Shown: positions 45,396 to 54,682, counted from the stretch's first letter. The stretch: DNA of 64,000 nt from an uncultured Lachnospiraceae bacterium (GCA_905233955.1 CAJOFQ010000001.1:1-64000), one strand, 5' to 3'. The notes: generated from the letters alone by a model not told the origin. A program made the numbers and translations.

Positions 45396-45810
45396 TTATT
45401 TTTTCGAAGAAATATATGAGGCGGGAATATGCCTTGTAGGTACAGAGGTTAAGTCGCTTCGTATGGGCAAGTGTTCCATTAAGGAAGCCTTCATACGAAT
45501 TGATAATGGTGAGGCAATTATTTACCAGATGCATATATCTCCTTATGAGATGGGCAATATATTTAACAAGGATCCCATAAGACCAAGAAAGCTGCTGCTT
45601 CATAAACAACAGATCAGAAAGCTGCAGGGTCAGATAACACAGCAGGGTTATACCATTGTCCCGGTAGAAGTGTACTTTTCGAAGGGTCTGGTAAAGTTAA
45701 AAATTGCTTTGGCAAAAGGTAAAAAGCTATATGACAAGCGGCATGACATAGCTAAAAAGGATCAAAGAAGAGAAGCGGAAAGAGAGTTTAAGGTTAGAAA
45801 CCTTCGCTGA
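45343..45810 (+). CDS. smpB: tmRNA-binding protein SmpB
   Basis: 155 residues. ARNKKASHDYFFEEIYEAGI and GTEVKSLRMGKCSIKEAFIRI are the family signature, with the basic C-terminal tail that enters the ribosomal channel. The AAAAGGAG site and ATG lie inside rnr, so the genes overlap by 53 bases in different frames. It loads tmRNA onto stalled ribosomes. Confidence 0.97.
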   Translation: MAEKKLRSIARNKKASHDYFFEEIYEAGICLVGTEVKSLRMGKCSIKEAFIRIDNGEAIIYQMHISPYEMGNIFNKDPIRPRKLLLHKQQIRKLQGQITQQGYTIVPVEVYFSKGLVKLKIALAKGKKLYDKRHDIAKKDQRREAEREFKVRNLR

Positions 45811-45828
45811 CAACAAAGGTTTGTCAGC
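45806..45828 (+). terminator. Weak hairpin after smpB
   Basis: GCTGACAA / TTGTCAGC with a seven-base loop, overlapping the smpB stop. There is no proper T run, so it may be an RNA-stabilising structure rather than a terminator. Confidence 0.4.
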
Positions 45829-45840
45829 ATTAAGGGTTTC

Positions 45841-45868
45841 TTGACAAAATGGCCTACTATGCTACAAT
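45841..45868 (+). promoter_or_regulatory. Sigma-A promoter of leuS
   Basis: TTGACA, 16-base spacer, TACAAT. The leader would be under 40 nt, too short for a T-box. Confidence 0.8.
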
Positions 45869-45912
45869 ATTTCGGTGTTTTTTGATTGTTCACAGGCAGG
45901 AAGGACGAAAAA

Positions 45913-48324
45913 ATGGCAGAACCTTATAATCATAGAGAAATAGAAGAAAAGTGGCGCCGTATCTGGGAGGAGTCACCTGTTAATCCCAAGGATGAAAATA
46001 AGGAAAAATACTATTGTCTGGATATGTTCCCTTATCCATCTGCTAACGGGTTGCATGTGGGACATTGGCGCGGATATGTTATATCTGATGTGTGGAGCCG
46101 TTACAAGCTGATGCAGAATTACTACATTATCCATCCTATGGGATGGGATGCGTTTGGTCTGCCTGCTGAGAATTACGCCATCAAGATGGGAATTCATCCT
46201 GCCAAGTCTACGGCGGATAATGTTAATAACATCCGTAAACAGATCAAGCAGATCGCTGCAATTTATGATTGGGATATGGAGGTTAATACTACCGATCCTG
46301 ACTATTACAAATGGACTCAGTGGATCTTTCTTCAGATGTTCCATAAGGGACTGGCATATCAGAAGGAGATGCCAATCAACTGGTGTCCTTCATGCAAGAC
46401 GGGACTTGCCAATGAAGAAGTGGTTAACGGCAAGTGTGAACGCTGCGGAGCAGATGTTACCAAGAAGAATCTTAAACAGTGGATGCTTAAGATAACAGCC
46501 TATGCAGATCGTTTGTTAAATGATCTTGATACGCTGGATTGGCCTGAAAAGGTCAAAAAAATGCAGACAGACTGGATAGGCAAGAGCTATGGTGCAGAAG
46601 TAGTATTTCCTATCGATGGAAGGGATGAAACCCTGACAGTTTATACTACCAGACCTGACACCTTGTATGGCGCTACCTTTATGGTACTTGCGCCTGAGCA
46701 TGAGCTGGCAGCTTCACTGGCTACAGATGGACAGGAGCAGGCAGTTTCGGATTATATCTACAAGACATCTCTCAAGTCATCTGTAGACAGACTTCAGAAC
46801 AAGGAAAAGACCGGAGTATTTACCGGAAGTTACGCCATTAATCCTTTAAGTGGTGCAAAGATTCCTATCTGGCTTTCGGATTATGTCCTGGCTGATTACG
46901 GTACGGGAGCTATCATGTGTGTTCCTGCCCATGACGACAGAGATTTTGAGTTTGCGACCAAATTTGATATCCCGATTATTCAGGTAATATCCAAGGATGG
47001 TACCGTTGATGCTGACATGAAGGAAGCATACACTGATGCATCCGGTATTATGATCAACTCAGGTGAGTGGAATGGAAGAGAGTCAGCCGAGCTTAAGCTG
47101 GAAGCACCTAAGATCATTGAGGATAAGGGGCTGGGTAAGAAGACCGCCAATTACAAGCTTCGTGACTGGGTATTTTCCCGTCAGCGCTATTGGGGTGAGC
47201 CGATACCTATAGTTCATTGCCCTGATTGCGGCGCAGTGGGTGTACCTGAGGATCAATTGCCTCTGACGCTTCCGGATGTAGAAAATTATGAGCCTACCGG
47301 AACCGGAGAATCTCCTCTTGCAGCTATGGAGGATTGGGTCAATACTACCTGTCCATGCTGCGGCAAGCCTGCTAAGAGGGAAACCAATACTATGCCTCAA
47401 TGGGCAGGATCATCCTGGTATTTCCTAAGATATGTGGATAACCACAATGATAACGAACTGGTTTCCAGGGAGAAGGCTGATAAGTACCTGCCGGTAGACA
47501 TGTACATCGGCGGGGTAGAGCATGCTGTGCTTCATTTGCTGTATGCCAGATTTTGGACGAAATTTTTGTATGATATCGGGGTTGTTTCCTTTGAGGAACC
47601 CTTCAAGAAATTGTTTAATCAGGGCATGATAACCGGCAAAAACGGCATTAAAATGTCCAAATCCAAGGGCAATGTCATATCACCGGATGATCTGGTACGC
47701 GATTACGGCTGTGATTCATTAAGACTGTATGAGCTGTTTGTCGGACCTCCGGAACTGGATTCCGAATGGGACGACAGAGGAATAGACGGTGTATATCGTT
47801 TTATTTCGAGGTTATGGAAGCTTGTAATGGATCATAAGGATGACGGTGCCGGTGATACACCTGAGATTCTTCGTGAACGGAACCGTTTGATCTATGATAT
47901 ATCCACCCGGCTGGAGAATTTCAGCCTCAATACTGTTGTATCCGGTTTTATGGAGCATTTGAATACATTAGTATCTATGGCCAAGGATAAAAAGGTCGAC
48001 CGTGACACCATGACAGTTTTTGTTCAGCTTTTAGCCCCGTTTGCTCCGCACATAAGTGAAGAATTATATCATACTTTAGGAAATGATGCCTCTGTCTTTG
48101 CAGGGGGTTGGCCTTCTTATGATGAATCTTTACTTGAGGATGATACTGTTGAAATAGGTGTTCAAATCAACGGCAAATTAAGAGGAACAGTTACCATCAA
48201 AAAGGATGCAGATAAGGATACAGCCATCAGCGAGGCTAAAAAAGTATTAGGTGACAAGCTTTCCGGCAACATAAAAAAAGAAGTATATGTGCCGGGCAGA
48301 ATTATTAATATTGTTGTAGCTTGA
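45913..48324 (+). CDS. leuS: Leucyl-tRNA synthetase
   Basis: 803 residues from ATG 45913 with GGAAGGA upstream; the track start at 45886 lies close to the transcription start. HIGH-type motif in LHVGHWRGY near residue 45, the CP1 editing domain with TTRPDTLYGATF, zinc-binding CPSC...CERC near 160-180, and KMSKS near 580. It charges tRNA-Leu. The stop codon overlaps the promoter of the infC operon. Confidence 0.98.
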   Translation: MAEPYNHREIEEKWRRIWEESPVNPKDENKEKYYCLDMFPYPSANGLHVGHWRGYVISDVWSRYKLMQNYYIIHPMGWDAFGLPAENYAIKMGIHPAKSTADNVNNIRKQIKQIAAIYDWDMEVNTTDPDYYKWTQWIFLQMFHKGLAYQKEMPINWCPSCKTGLANEEVVNGKCERCGADVTKKNLKQWMLKITAYADRLLNDLDTLDWPEKVKKMQTDWIGKSYGAEVVFPIDGRDETLTVYTTRPDTLYGATFMVLAPEHELAASLATDGQEQAVSDYIYKTSLKSSVDRLQNKEKTGVFTGSYAINPLSGAKIPIWLSDYVLADYGTGAIMCVPAHDDRDFEFATKFDIPIIQVISKDGTVDADMKEAYTDASGIMINSGEWNGRESAELKLEAPKIIEDKGLGKKTANYKLRDWVFSRQRYWGEPIPIVHCPDCGAVGVPEDQLPLTLPDVENYEPTGTGESPLAAMEDWVNTTCPCCGKPAKRETNTMPQWAGSSWYFLRYVDNHNDNELVSREKADKYLPVDMYIGGVEHAVLHLLYARFWTKFLYDIGVVSFEEPFKKLFNQGMITGKNGIKMSKSKGNVISPDDLVRDYGCDSLRLYELFVGPPELDSEWDDRGIDGVYRFISRLWKLVMDHKDDGAGDTPEILRERNRLIYDISTRLENFSLNTVVSGFMEHLNTLVSMAKDKKVDRDTMTVFVQLLAPFAPHISEELYHTLGNDASVFAGGWPSYDESLLEDDTVEIGVQINGKLRGTVTIKKDADKDTAISEAKKVLGDKLSGNIKKEVYVPGRIINIVVA

Positions 48325-48349
48325 CAAATCAGTTGTCATGTGCTAATGT
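48321..48349 (+). promoter_or_regulatory. Promoter of the infC-rpmI-rplT operon
   Basis: TTGACA, 17-base spacer, TAATGT; the -35 box overlaps the leuS stop. Confidence 0.75.
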
Positions 48350-48538
48350 GTTTTGGTCGTTTTCAAGCAGAGTTATCCACTCTCACCCGGAGGCGGTTCA
48401 TGCAGCCAGCTATCCGGCGTTTATATGACAGATAATACATTAATTGTGTTTTGTTTGTTTGAGTGAAAGTGGATAGCCGGTCTATCCACTTTTTTACTGT
48501 TAATAGGTAATCATATCAGTTTATATGGAGGTGTAGTT
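48350..48538 (+). ncRNA. L20-type autoregulatory leader
   Basis: Leader of the infC-rpmI-rplT operon. TATCCACT at 48374-48381 can pair with AGTGGATA in the left arm of the terminator (48468-48475), giving two exclusive folds. In Firmicutes ribosomal protein L20 binds such a leader, which mimics its 23S rRNA site, and favours termination. The L20-binding fold itself I infer from position and layout. Confidence 0.8.
48467..48496 (+). terminator. Attenuator terminator of the L20 leader
   Basis: Ten-pair stem AAGTGGATAG / CTATCCACTT, loop CCGGT, then a T run. Its left arm is the partner of the antiterminator segment. Confidence 0.93.
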
Positions 48539-49048
48539 ATCAGCAAGTTGATGATCAATGAGCAGATCAGGGACAGTAAGGTTCGTCTGATCGGCCCTGA
48601 GGGGGAACAATTGGGAATTATGTCTGCGCGTGAGGCACAGGCGATAGCCTATGAAGCGGATCTGGATCTGGTTAAGGTTGCTCCAAATGCCAAGCCGCCG
48701 GTTTGTAAGATAATCGATTACGGTAAGTATCGTTATGAGCTGGCTCGCAAGGAGAAGGAAGCGAAGAAGAAGCAGAAGACTATCGAAGTCAAGGAAATCC
48801 GTATGTCTCCGAACATTGAAGCTAATGACTTGAATACCAAGATGAACGCGGCCAGAAAGTTTTTGGCCAAGGGCAACAAGGTAAAGGTTACACTGCGTTT
48901 TCGCGGCAGAGAAATGGCGCATATGCAGCAGACACGCCATGTGTTGGATGATTTCGCCAAGCAGCTGGAGGATGTAGCTGTAGTGGAGAAGCCCGGTAAG
49001 CAGGAAGGACGCACCATTAGTATGGTTTTAAGCGAGAAAAAATCATAA
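48539..49048 (+). CDS. infC: Translation initiation factor IF-3 (AUC start)
   Basis: 169 residues if translation starts at ATC 48539, giving SKLMINEQIRDSKVRLIGPEG, the usual IF-3 N terminus. GGAGGTG ends five bases before this ATC; the track's TTG at 48548 and the ATG at 48551 are 14 and 17 bases away. Rare start codons in infC are known to serve its autoregulation, since IF-3 rejects them. The N-domain, the lysine-rich linker and the C-domain (TLRFRGREMAHMQ) are complete. Confidence 0.93.
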   Translation: MSKLMINEQIRDSKVRLIGPEGEQLGIMSAREAQAIAYEADLDLVKVAPNAKPPVCKIIDYGKYRYELARKEKEAKKKQKTIEVKEIRMSPNIEANDLNTKMNAARKFLAKGNKVKVTLRFRGREMAHMQQTRHVLDDFAKQLEDVAVVEKPGKQEGRTISMVLSEKKS

Positions 49049-49064
49049 AGGAGGATGAATCATT

Positions 49065-49262
49065 ATGCCCAAGATGAAGACAAAAAGAGCTGCTGCAAAG
49101 CGGTTTAAGATGACCGGCACAGGAAAGCTCAAGAGAAACAAGGCTTATAAGAGCCACATCCTGACCAAGAAGAGTACTAAGCGCAAGAGAAATCTCCGCA
49201 AGTCTACTATGACGGATGAAACCAATGTTAAGAACATGAAGAAGATTTTACCTTATCTGTAA
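49065..49262 (+). CDS. rpmI: Ribosomal protein L35
   Basis: 65 residues, highly basic, starting [20 protein letters not shown] as in all bL35 proteins. Part of the large subunit. AAGGAGG precedes the ATG; it follows infC by 16 bases. Confidence 0.98.
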   Translation: MPKMKTKRAAAKRFKMTGTGKLKRNKAYKSHILTKKSTKRKRNLRKSTMTDETNVKNMKKILPYL

Positions 49263-49290
49263 AGTGATTTGTTAAGTAGGAGGGATTAAA

Positions 49291-49647
49291 ATGGCAAGAG
49301 TAAAAGGCGGTATGAACGCAAAGAAGAAGCATAAAAGAGTATTAAAGCTTGCCAAAGGTTTTCGCGGAGCGCGTTCCAAGCAGTATCGTATTGCTAAGCA
49401 ATCCGTAATGAGAGCATTAAACAGCGCATATGCAGGCCGTAAACAGCGCAAGCGTCAGTTCCGTCGTCTGTGGATTGCCCGTATCAATGCCGCAGCAAGG
49501 TTGAATGATATATCCTACAGCAAGTTTATGTATGGCTTGAAGCTGGCAGGGATTGACTTGAACCGTAAGGTTTTATCAGAGATGGCTGTAAGTGATGCTG
49601 CAGGGTTTGCTAAGCTTGCTGAGATCGCCAAGGAAAAGATTGCCTGA
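49291..49647 (+). CDS. rplT: Ribosomal protein L20
   Basis: 118 residues, the standard bL20 length, with [19 protein letters not shown] and [15 protein letters not shown]. It binds 23S rRNA early in large-subunit assembly and is the expected repressor of this operon through the leader. TAGGAGG precedes the ATG. Confidence 0.98.
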   Translation: MARVKGGMNAKKKHKRVLKLAKGFRGARSKQYRIAKQSVMRALNSAYAGRKQRKRQFRRLWIARINAAARLNDISYSKFMYGLKLAGIDLNRKVLSEMAVSDAAGFAKLAEIAKEKIA

Positions 49648-49675
49648 TTTTTTTTGATGTTATTTAATTTTTTCC

Positions 49676-49704
49676 TTGCATTGTCAGGATAATTAGTGTA
49701 TAGT
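49676..49704 (+). promoter_or_regulatory. Promoter of tRNA-Glu
   Basis: TTGCAT, 17-base spacer, TATAGT. The predicted start (about 49711) coincides with the first base of the leader hairpin. Confidence 0.6.
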
Positions 49705-49710
49705 ATCTTT

Positions 49711-49734
49711 TGTTGTGACTGAAATGTCACAACA
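49711..49734 (+). other. Hairpin in the 5' leader of pre-tRNA-Glu
   Basis: Perfect nine-pair stem TGTTGTGAC / GTCACAACA with loop TGAAAT, ending four bases before the mature tRNA. Confidence 0.8.
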
Positions 49735-49738
49735 GTTT

Positions 49739-49810
49739 GGTTCGTTGGTCAAGTGGTTAAGACGCCGCCCTCTCACGGCGGAATCAGGGGTTCGACTCCC
49801 CTACGAACTG
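49739..49810 (+). tRNA. tRNA-Glu (anticodon CTC)
   Basis: Acceptor GGTTCGT pairs with ACGAACT (first pair G-T), D arm TGGTCAAGTGGTTAAGAC, anticodon stem CCGCC / GGCGG around loop CTCTCAC, T arm CAGGGGTTCGACTCCCCT. The anticodon reads CTC, decoding GAG as glutamate. CCA is not encoded. Confidence 0.95.
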
Positions 49811-49832
49811 GGCAGGTATAGTGTTGTTGTGT

Positions 49833-49860
49833 TTGAGAGTGGTTATCCACTCTCAACTTT
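49833..49860 (+). terminator. Terminator or attenuator between tRNA-Glu and rimP
   Basis: Ten-pair stem TTGAGAGTGG / CCACTCTCAA with a TTAT loop and CTTTCGTTTT after it. It shares GTTATCCACTCTCA with the L20 leader. Confidence 0.75.
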
Positions 49861-49900
49861 CGTTTTAGGAACATAATTTTGGAAAGGAATGTGACAACTG

Positions 49901-50365
49901 TTGTCTAAAAAAAGTGAATACGAGAAAAAAACACAGGAATATATAGTCCCATTATTGGATTCACACGGTTTTTTTCTATACGATATTGAGTATGTCAAGG
50001 AACAGGGCGAAAATTACTTAAGGGTTTATATTGACAAGCCTGATGGGATCACAATAGATGATTGTGTAGCAATCAGCCGCGAGATGAACGAGATATTGGA
50101 TCGCGAAGATTATATTTCAGACGCATATACATTTGAGGTCAGCTCTCCAGGTGTAGAAAGGCGTCTTAGGAAGCCGGAGCACTTTACCGGCGCCGTTGGA
50201 GAGAAAATAGTTGTAAAGCTTTTTGCCGCATTGAATGGAAAAAAAGAGCTGGAAGGGTTCTTGGAATCCTTCGATAACGATGCGATTGGCATAAGTTGTG
50301 ATGATGAATTGCACACTATTCTGTTAAAGGATATTGCCATTGCAAGACTGGCTTGGAAGGAATAA
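49901..50365 (+). CDS. rimP: Ribosome maturation factor RimP
   Basis: 154 residues from a TTG start; GGAAAGGA lies 12 bases upstream, rather far. YEKKTQEYIVPLLDSHGFFLYDIEY and EVSSPGVERRLRKPEHF are the family signature. RimP assists 30S assembly. First gene of the rimP-nusA-ylxQ-infB-rbfA-nrnA-truB-ribF run. Confidence 0.95.
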   Translation: MSKKSEYEKKTQEYIVPLLDSHGFFLYDIEYVKEQGENYLRVYIDKPDGITIDDCVAISREMNEILDREDYISDAYTFEVSSPGVERRLRKPEHFTGAVGEKIVVKLFAALNGKKELEGFLESFDNDAIGISCDDELHTILLKDIAIARLAWKE

Positions 50366-50408
50366 TCTGTAATTTAGATAAATGGTGTTTTAACAACAGG
50401 AGGATATC

Positions 50409-51644
50409 ATGGAGAACACGGAACTTCTTGATGCGCTTAATTTATTAGAGGCTGAGCGCAACATAAGCAAAGAGATTCTGCTCGAAGCTATTCAAAACGC
50501 ACTTCTTATCGCTTCAAAGAATCACTTTGGCAAGGCAGATAATATTGAAGTGACGATTGATCCGGACACATGTGTTTATCATGTAATTGCCAGGAAAACC
50601 GTTGTAGAAACAGTTGAGGATGATTTGGAGCAGATTTCACTGGCAGATGCTCAAGCTGTTGACGGTAGTTTTTCAATTGGCGATGTGGTTGGTATCGAAA
50701 TCCAGTCCAAGGAATTTGGTCGTATAGCTACAGCCAGTGCTAAAAATGTTATCTTACAGAAGATTCGTGAGGAAGAGCGCAGGGCGGTTTTCGAGGAATT
50801 TGAAGCTAAGAGACATACAATTGTTACGGGTATTGTACAGAGATTTATTGGCCGTAACATCAGTATAGATTTGGGCAATGCTGATGCCATGCTCAATGAA
50901 AACGAACAGATCAAGGGAGAGCATTATCATCCTACAGATCGTATTAAAGTCTATATTCTGGATGTTCGTGATACCCTTAAGGGTGCCAGGATCAGGGTTT
51001 CGAGAACTCATCCTGACCTGATCAGATGCCTGTTTGAGGAAGAGGTTACCGAGGTTCGGGACGGAACTGTTGAGATAAGAGCCATTGCCAGAGAAGCGGG
51101 TAACCGCACCAAAATATCTGTATGGTCCAACGATGAAAATGTTGATCCGGTTGGTGCATGCGTAGGCGTAAATGGCGCCAGAGTCAACGCTGTAACAAGT
51201 GAGCTTGGCAACGAAAAAATTGATGTTACAGCCTGGAATGAAAATCCGGCCATGTTTATAGAAGAGGCTTTGAAGCCTGCAAAGGTTATTTCCGTTATAG
51301 CTGATTCCGATGAGCATACGGCAAAGGTTATCGTGCCTGATTATCAGCTTTCTCTTGCGATAGGCAAGGAAGGTCAGAATGCCAGACTTGCAGCCAGACT
51401 TACCGGATTTAAAATTGATATTAAAAGTGAAACTCAGGCGAGAGAGTCAGGAGAATTTGATTTCCTGTATTACGATGAAGATGACGAGTATTATGACGAC
51501 GATGAATACGAGTATGATGATGAATATGATGATAGCCAGGAGTATGAAGACAGCGAAGAAAGTACCGACGAAGAGTATTTAGAGGGCGATACGGACAGTA
51601 TTGGACAGTTAGAGGATACAGAAGAATCGTCAGAAGATGAGTAA
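50409..51644 (+). CDS. nusA: Transcription factor NusA
   Basis: 411 residues. N-terminal polymerase-binding domain, S1 domain (residues about 135-200), and two KH domains with SVWSNDENVDPVGACVGVNGARV and LAIGKEGQNARLAARLTG. The last 60 residues are an Asp/Glu/Tyr-rich tail not needed in short NusA proteins. It modulates pausing, termination and antitermination. AGGAGG precedes the ATG; its end overlaps the next gene by eight bases. Confidence 0.97.
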   Translation: MENTELLDALNLLEAERNISKEILLEAIQNALLIASKNHFGKADNIEVTIDPDTCVYHVIARKTVVETVEDDLEQISLADAQAVDGSFSIGDVVGIEIQSKEFGRIATASAKNVILQKIREEERRAVFEEFEAKRHTIVTGIVQRFIGRNISIDLGNADAMLNENEQIKGEHYHPTDRIKVYILDVRDTLKGARIRVSRTHPDLIRCLFEEEVTEVRDGTVEIRAIAREAGNRTKISVWSNDENVDPVGACVGVNGARVNAVTSELGNEKIDVTAWNENPAMFIEEALKPAKVISVIADSDEHTAKVIVPDYQLSLAIGKEGQNARLAARLTGFKIDIKSETQARESGEFDFLYYDEDDEYYDDDEYEYDDEYDDSQEYEDSEESTDEEYLEGDTDSIGQLEDTEESSEDE

Positions 51645-51960
51645 GGACAATGACAGAGCGCTTTCCATGCTTTCTATGGCATGTAAGGCGGGCAAGGTTA
51701 AAAGCGGAGAATTTGCGGTAGAGAAGGCTGTCAAAGAAAACAAGGCTTTTCTTGTGATAGTGGCCAGTGATGCCTCATCTGCCACAAAGGAAGCGTACCT
51801 TGTTATGTGCAAAAACAGAAACATTCCCATCGTAGAGTACAGTAGTAAAACAGGTTTAGGAAAGTCAATAGGAAAAGAGTTTCGTGCAGCGGTTGCTGTT
51901 TGTGATAAGGGTTTTTCCGAGAACATTGCCGAACGGATGAATTCATATCCGAGGATTTGA
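51637..51960 (+). CDS. ylxQ: L7Ae-family RNA-binding protein YlxQ
   Basis: 107 residues. [35 protein letters not shown] follows the L7Ae/L30e fold that binds kink-turn RNA. In Firmicutes ylxQ follows ylxR in this operon; here ylxR is absent and ylxQ overlaps nusA directly. Exact role unknown. Confidence 0.9.
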   Translation: MSKDNDRALSMLSMACKAGKVKSGEFAVEKAVKENKAFLVIVASDASSATKEAYLVMCKNRNIPIVEYSSKTGLGKSIGKEFRAAVAVCDKGFSENIAERMNSYPRI

Positions 51961-51973
51961 CGGAGGTAGATCT

Positions 51974-54682
51974 ATGGCAAAGATGAGAGTTAATGAATTA
52001 TCTAAGGAGCTGGGTGTCAGTAATAAAGAGGTATTGGCTCTGCTCCATGAGAATGGCTTTGAAAATGTTAAGAGCCATTCCAGCAATATTGAGGATGACG
52101 CCATAAATCTGGTAAGAGGTAAGTTCTCGGGAGCATCACAAGCACCGGAAGCTGTTGTTTCCAAGGAGACAAAAGCGGATAATAGTATACCGGCAAAACA
52201 GGCTTCCAAGGCACCTGACGCCGAGAAAAAAGCTGCAAGTGACGATAAAAAGCCTGATGAGGCCAGTGCGGCTAAAGAGCGGCCAAAGCGCCCCAGACCG
52301 GTTAAGAAAAAGAATATAACTACAGTATTCAACATGAAATACTCCAGTCAGCAGCGTCAGGGAGAGGGACAAGGCGAGCGCCGCAAGGAGCGCACATCGG
52401 CTTCCAGAAACAGAGACAGGGATGCCAACCGAAGAAATGCGCCAAAGACTGCTGACAGGCCTAACCGCATTATCCGTCCCAGGCCTGAAAGTGAGAGAAC
52501 CATCCGACCTAAGGCAACTTTGCCGAAGCCTGAGGAGAAGGTAATTATCCCTGAACCGGAGCCTGTTGTTGAGGAAGTTAAAACTCCAATTGATAACACA
52601 CCCAAGATTGATGTGGCGCCTGTTCCTGCAGCAGCAGACACGGTTAAGGTTGAAAAAGAGCACACAGAGGATCGTCCTTCTAAAAAACAGGATACCATTT
52701 TGGAGGATAAGGACAATAGCCCTGTTGTTTCTGAGTCGAAGCAGGCTTCTGAACAGAAGAATTCTTCCAATCCCAAGGATTCCGGTAAGAATCGTAAAAA
52801 GAAAAAGGATCGTGATGCCTTAGGCAAGAAGAAGGATCGTTATGTTAACCTTGAAAAGAAGGAACGAAACAAGCGCAGCCGTAACCAGGCCCGTCAGCCT
52901 CAGGAGAGGACTTCCGATGAGATAATCACACTTGTGCTGCCGGAAAGGCTGACTATAAAGGAGCTGGCTGACAAGATCCAGATTGCGCCTTCTGCTATCG
53001 TTAAAAAGCTGTTTATGAAGGGTACCATGGTTACTGTTAATCAGTCGATAGAGTATGATCAGGCTGAAGAGATTGCCATGGAATATAACTGCATATGTGA
53101 GCCTGAGGAGAAGGTTGATGTTATTGCGGAGCTTTTAAGAGAGGATGAAGAGGATCCTAAGAATCTCAAGGCTCGTCCTCCTGTTGTCTGCGTAATGGGT
53201 CATGTAGATCATGGTAAAACATCGCTTTTGGATGCAATAAGGGATACCAGAGTAACTGCCAGAGAGGCAGGAGGCATAACACAGAAGATTGGTGCCTATG
53301 TTGTTTCTGTAAATGGTCAGAATATCACCTTTTTGGATACCCCCGGTCATGAGGCTTTTACTGCAATGCGTATGCGAGGCGCTAATTCTACAGACATTGC
53401 CATACTGGTTGTTGCAGCGGATGACGGTGTTATGCCGCAGACAATAGAGGCTATAAATCATGCCAAGGCTGCTAATATTGAAATTATAGTTGCAATCAAC
53501 AAGATTGATAAGCCAAATGCCAACATTGAACGCGTAAAGCAGGAGCTTTCCGAGTATGAACTGATTCCGGCTGATTGGGGCGGAAGTACTGAGTTTGTTC
53601 CGGTTTCAGCTCATACACATGAGGGTATTGAAGAGCTTTTGGAGATGATCCTTTTGACCTCTGAGGTTCTGGAGTTAAAGGCTAATCCTAATCGTAACGC
53701 CAGAGGTCTGGTTATAGAAGCAGAGCTTGATAAGGGGCGTGGTGCAGTAGCTACCATCCTAGTTCAAAAGGGAACTCTTAAGGTAGGAGACCCTGTAGCT
53801 GCAGGAAGCTCTTACGGCAGAGTCAGAGCCATGGTTGATGATAACGGGGAGAATGTCAAAGCCGCAGGTCCTTCTGTTCCGGTAGAGATATTTGGACTTT
53901 CTGAAGTTCCTAATGCCGGTGAGATATTCGTTGCGATGGATTCTGAAAAAGAGGCCAGAAGCTTTGCAGAAACCTTCATCACTGAGAGCAAGAACAAGAT
54001 GGTTGAAGATTCCAGAATGAAGATGTCTCTAGACGATCTGTTCTCACAGATCCAGGCCGGTAATCTTAAGGAGCTTGATATTATTGTTAAGGCGGATGTT
54101 CAGGGTTCGGTGGAAGCTGTTCGCCAGTCGCTGGAGAAGCTGTCTAATGACGAGGTAGTAGTAAAGGTAATTCACGGCGGTGTAGGAGCCATAACCGAAA
54201 GTGATGTCAATCTGGCGTCTGCATCCAACGCTATTATTATCGGATTTAATGTAAGAGTGGATAATGTAGCAAAACAGACTGCGGATCATGAGGGCGTGGA
54301 TATTCGCCTGTATAAGGTTATCTACAATGCTATCGAGGATGTAGAGGCTGCCATGAAGGGTATGCTTGAGCCTGTTTATGAAGAGAAGATTATTGGCCAT
54401 GCTGAGGTTCGTCAGATATTCCGTTCTTCAGATGTGGGCAATATTGCAGGCTCCTATGTATTGGATGGAACCATTCAGCGTGATTGCAAGATACGCATCT
54501 TCCGCGAAGAAGAGATGATCTATGAGGGTGTATTGTCGTCACTCAAGAGATTTAAGGATGATGTCAAAGAAGTTAAATCAGGATATGAATGTGGTCTTGT
54601 ATTTGGCGGATTTGACGACATGAGGGAAGAAGATCACATCGAAGCGTATATAATGACAGAGGTTCCGAGGGAGCGTTTATGA
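51974..54682 (+). CDS. infB: Translation initiation factor IF-2
   Basis: 902 residues. An IF2-N module (residues 1-50) and a long charged, low-complexity linker precede a second IF2-N module; the G domain has GHVDHGKTS near 412, DTPGHE and NKID, followed by domains II, III and the initiator-tRNA-binding domain IV ([19 protein letters not shown]). It delivers fMet-tRNA to the ribosome. GGAGG precedes the ATG; the stop overlaps rbfA. Confidence 0.98.
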   Translation: MAKMRVNELSKELGVSNKEVLALLHENGFENVKSHSSNIEDDAINLVRGKFSGASQAPEAVVSKETKADNSIPAKQASKAPDAEKKAASDDKKPDEASAAKERPKRPRPVKKKNITTVFNMKYSSQQRQGEGQGERRKERTSASRNRDRDANRRNAPKTADRPNRIIRPRPESERTIRPKATLPKPEEKVIIPEPEPVVEEVKTPIDNTPKIDVAPVPAAADTVKVEKEHTEDRPSKKQDTILEDKDNSPVVSESKQASEQKNSSNPKDSGKNRKKKKDRDALGKKKDRYVNLEKKERNKRSRNQARQPQERTSDEIITLVLPERLTIKELADKIQIAPSAIVKKLFMKGTMVTVNQSIEYDQAEEIAMEYNCICEPEEKVDVIAELLREDEEDPKNLKARPPVVCVMGHVDHGKTSLLDAIRDTRVTAREAGGITQKIGAYVVSVNGQNITFLDTPGHEAFTAMRMRGANSTDIAILVVAADDGVMPQTIEAINHAKAANIEIIVAINKIDKPNANIERVKQELSEYELIPADWGGSTEFVPVSAHTHEGIEELLEMILLTSEVLELKANPNRNARGLVIEAELDKGRGAVATILVQKGTLKVGDPVAAGSSYGRVRAMVDDNGENVKAAGPSVPVEIFGLSEVPNAGEIFVAMDSEKEARSFAETFITESKNKMVEDSRMKMSLDDLFSQIQAGNLKELDIIVKADVQGSVEAVRQSLEKLSNDEVVVKVIHGGVGAITESDVNLASASNAIIIGFNVRVDNVAKQTADHEGVDIRLYKVIYNAIEDVEAAMKGMLEPVYEEKIIGHAEVRQIFRSSDVGNIAGSYVLDGTIQRDCKIRIFREEEMIYEGVLSSLKRFKDDVKEVKSGYECGLVFGGFDDMREEDHIEAYIMTEVPRERL

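Noticed and set aside
45811-45912. T-box leader for leuS
   Set aside because: The gap is too short and no TGGNACC-like T-box sequence is present.
49625-49680. Terminator after rplT (CAAGGAAAA / TTTTCCTTG)
   Set aside because: The loop would be over 30 bases and AT-only; not convincing as an intrinsic terminator.
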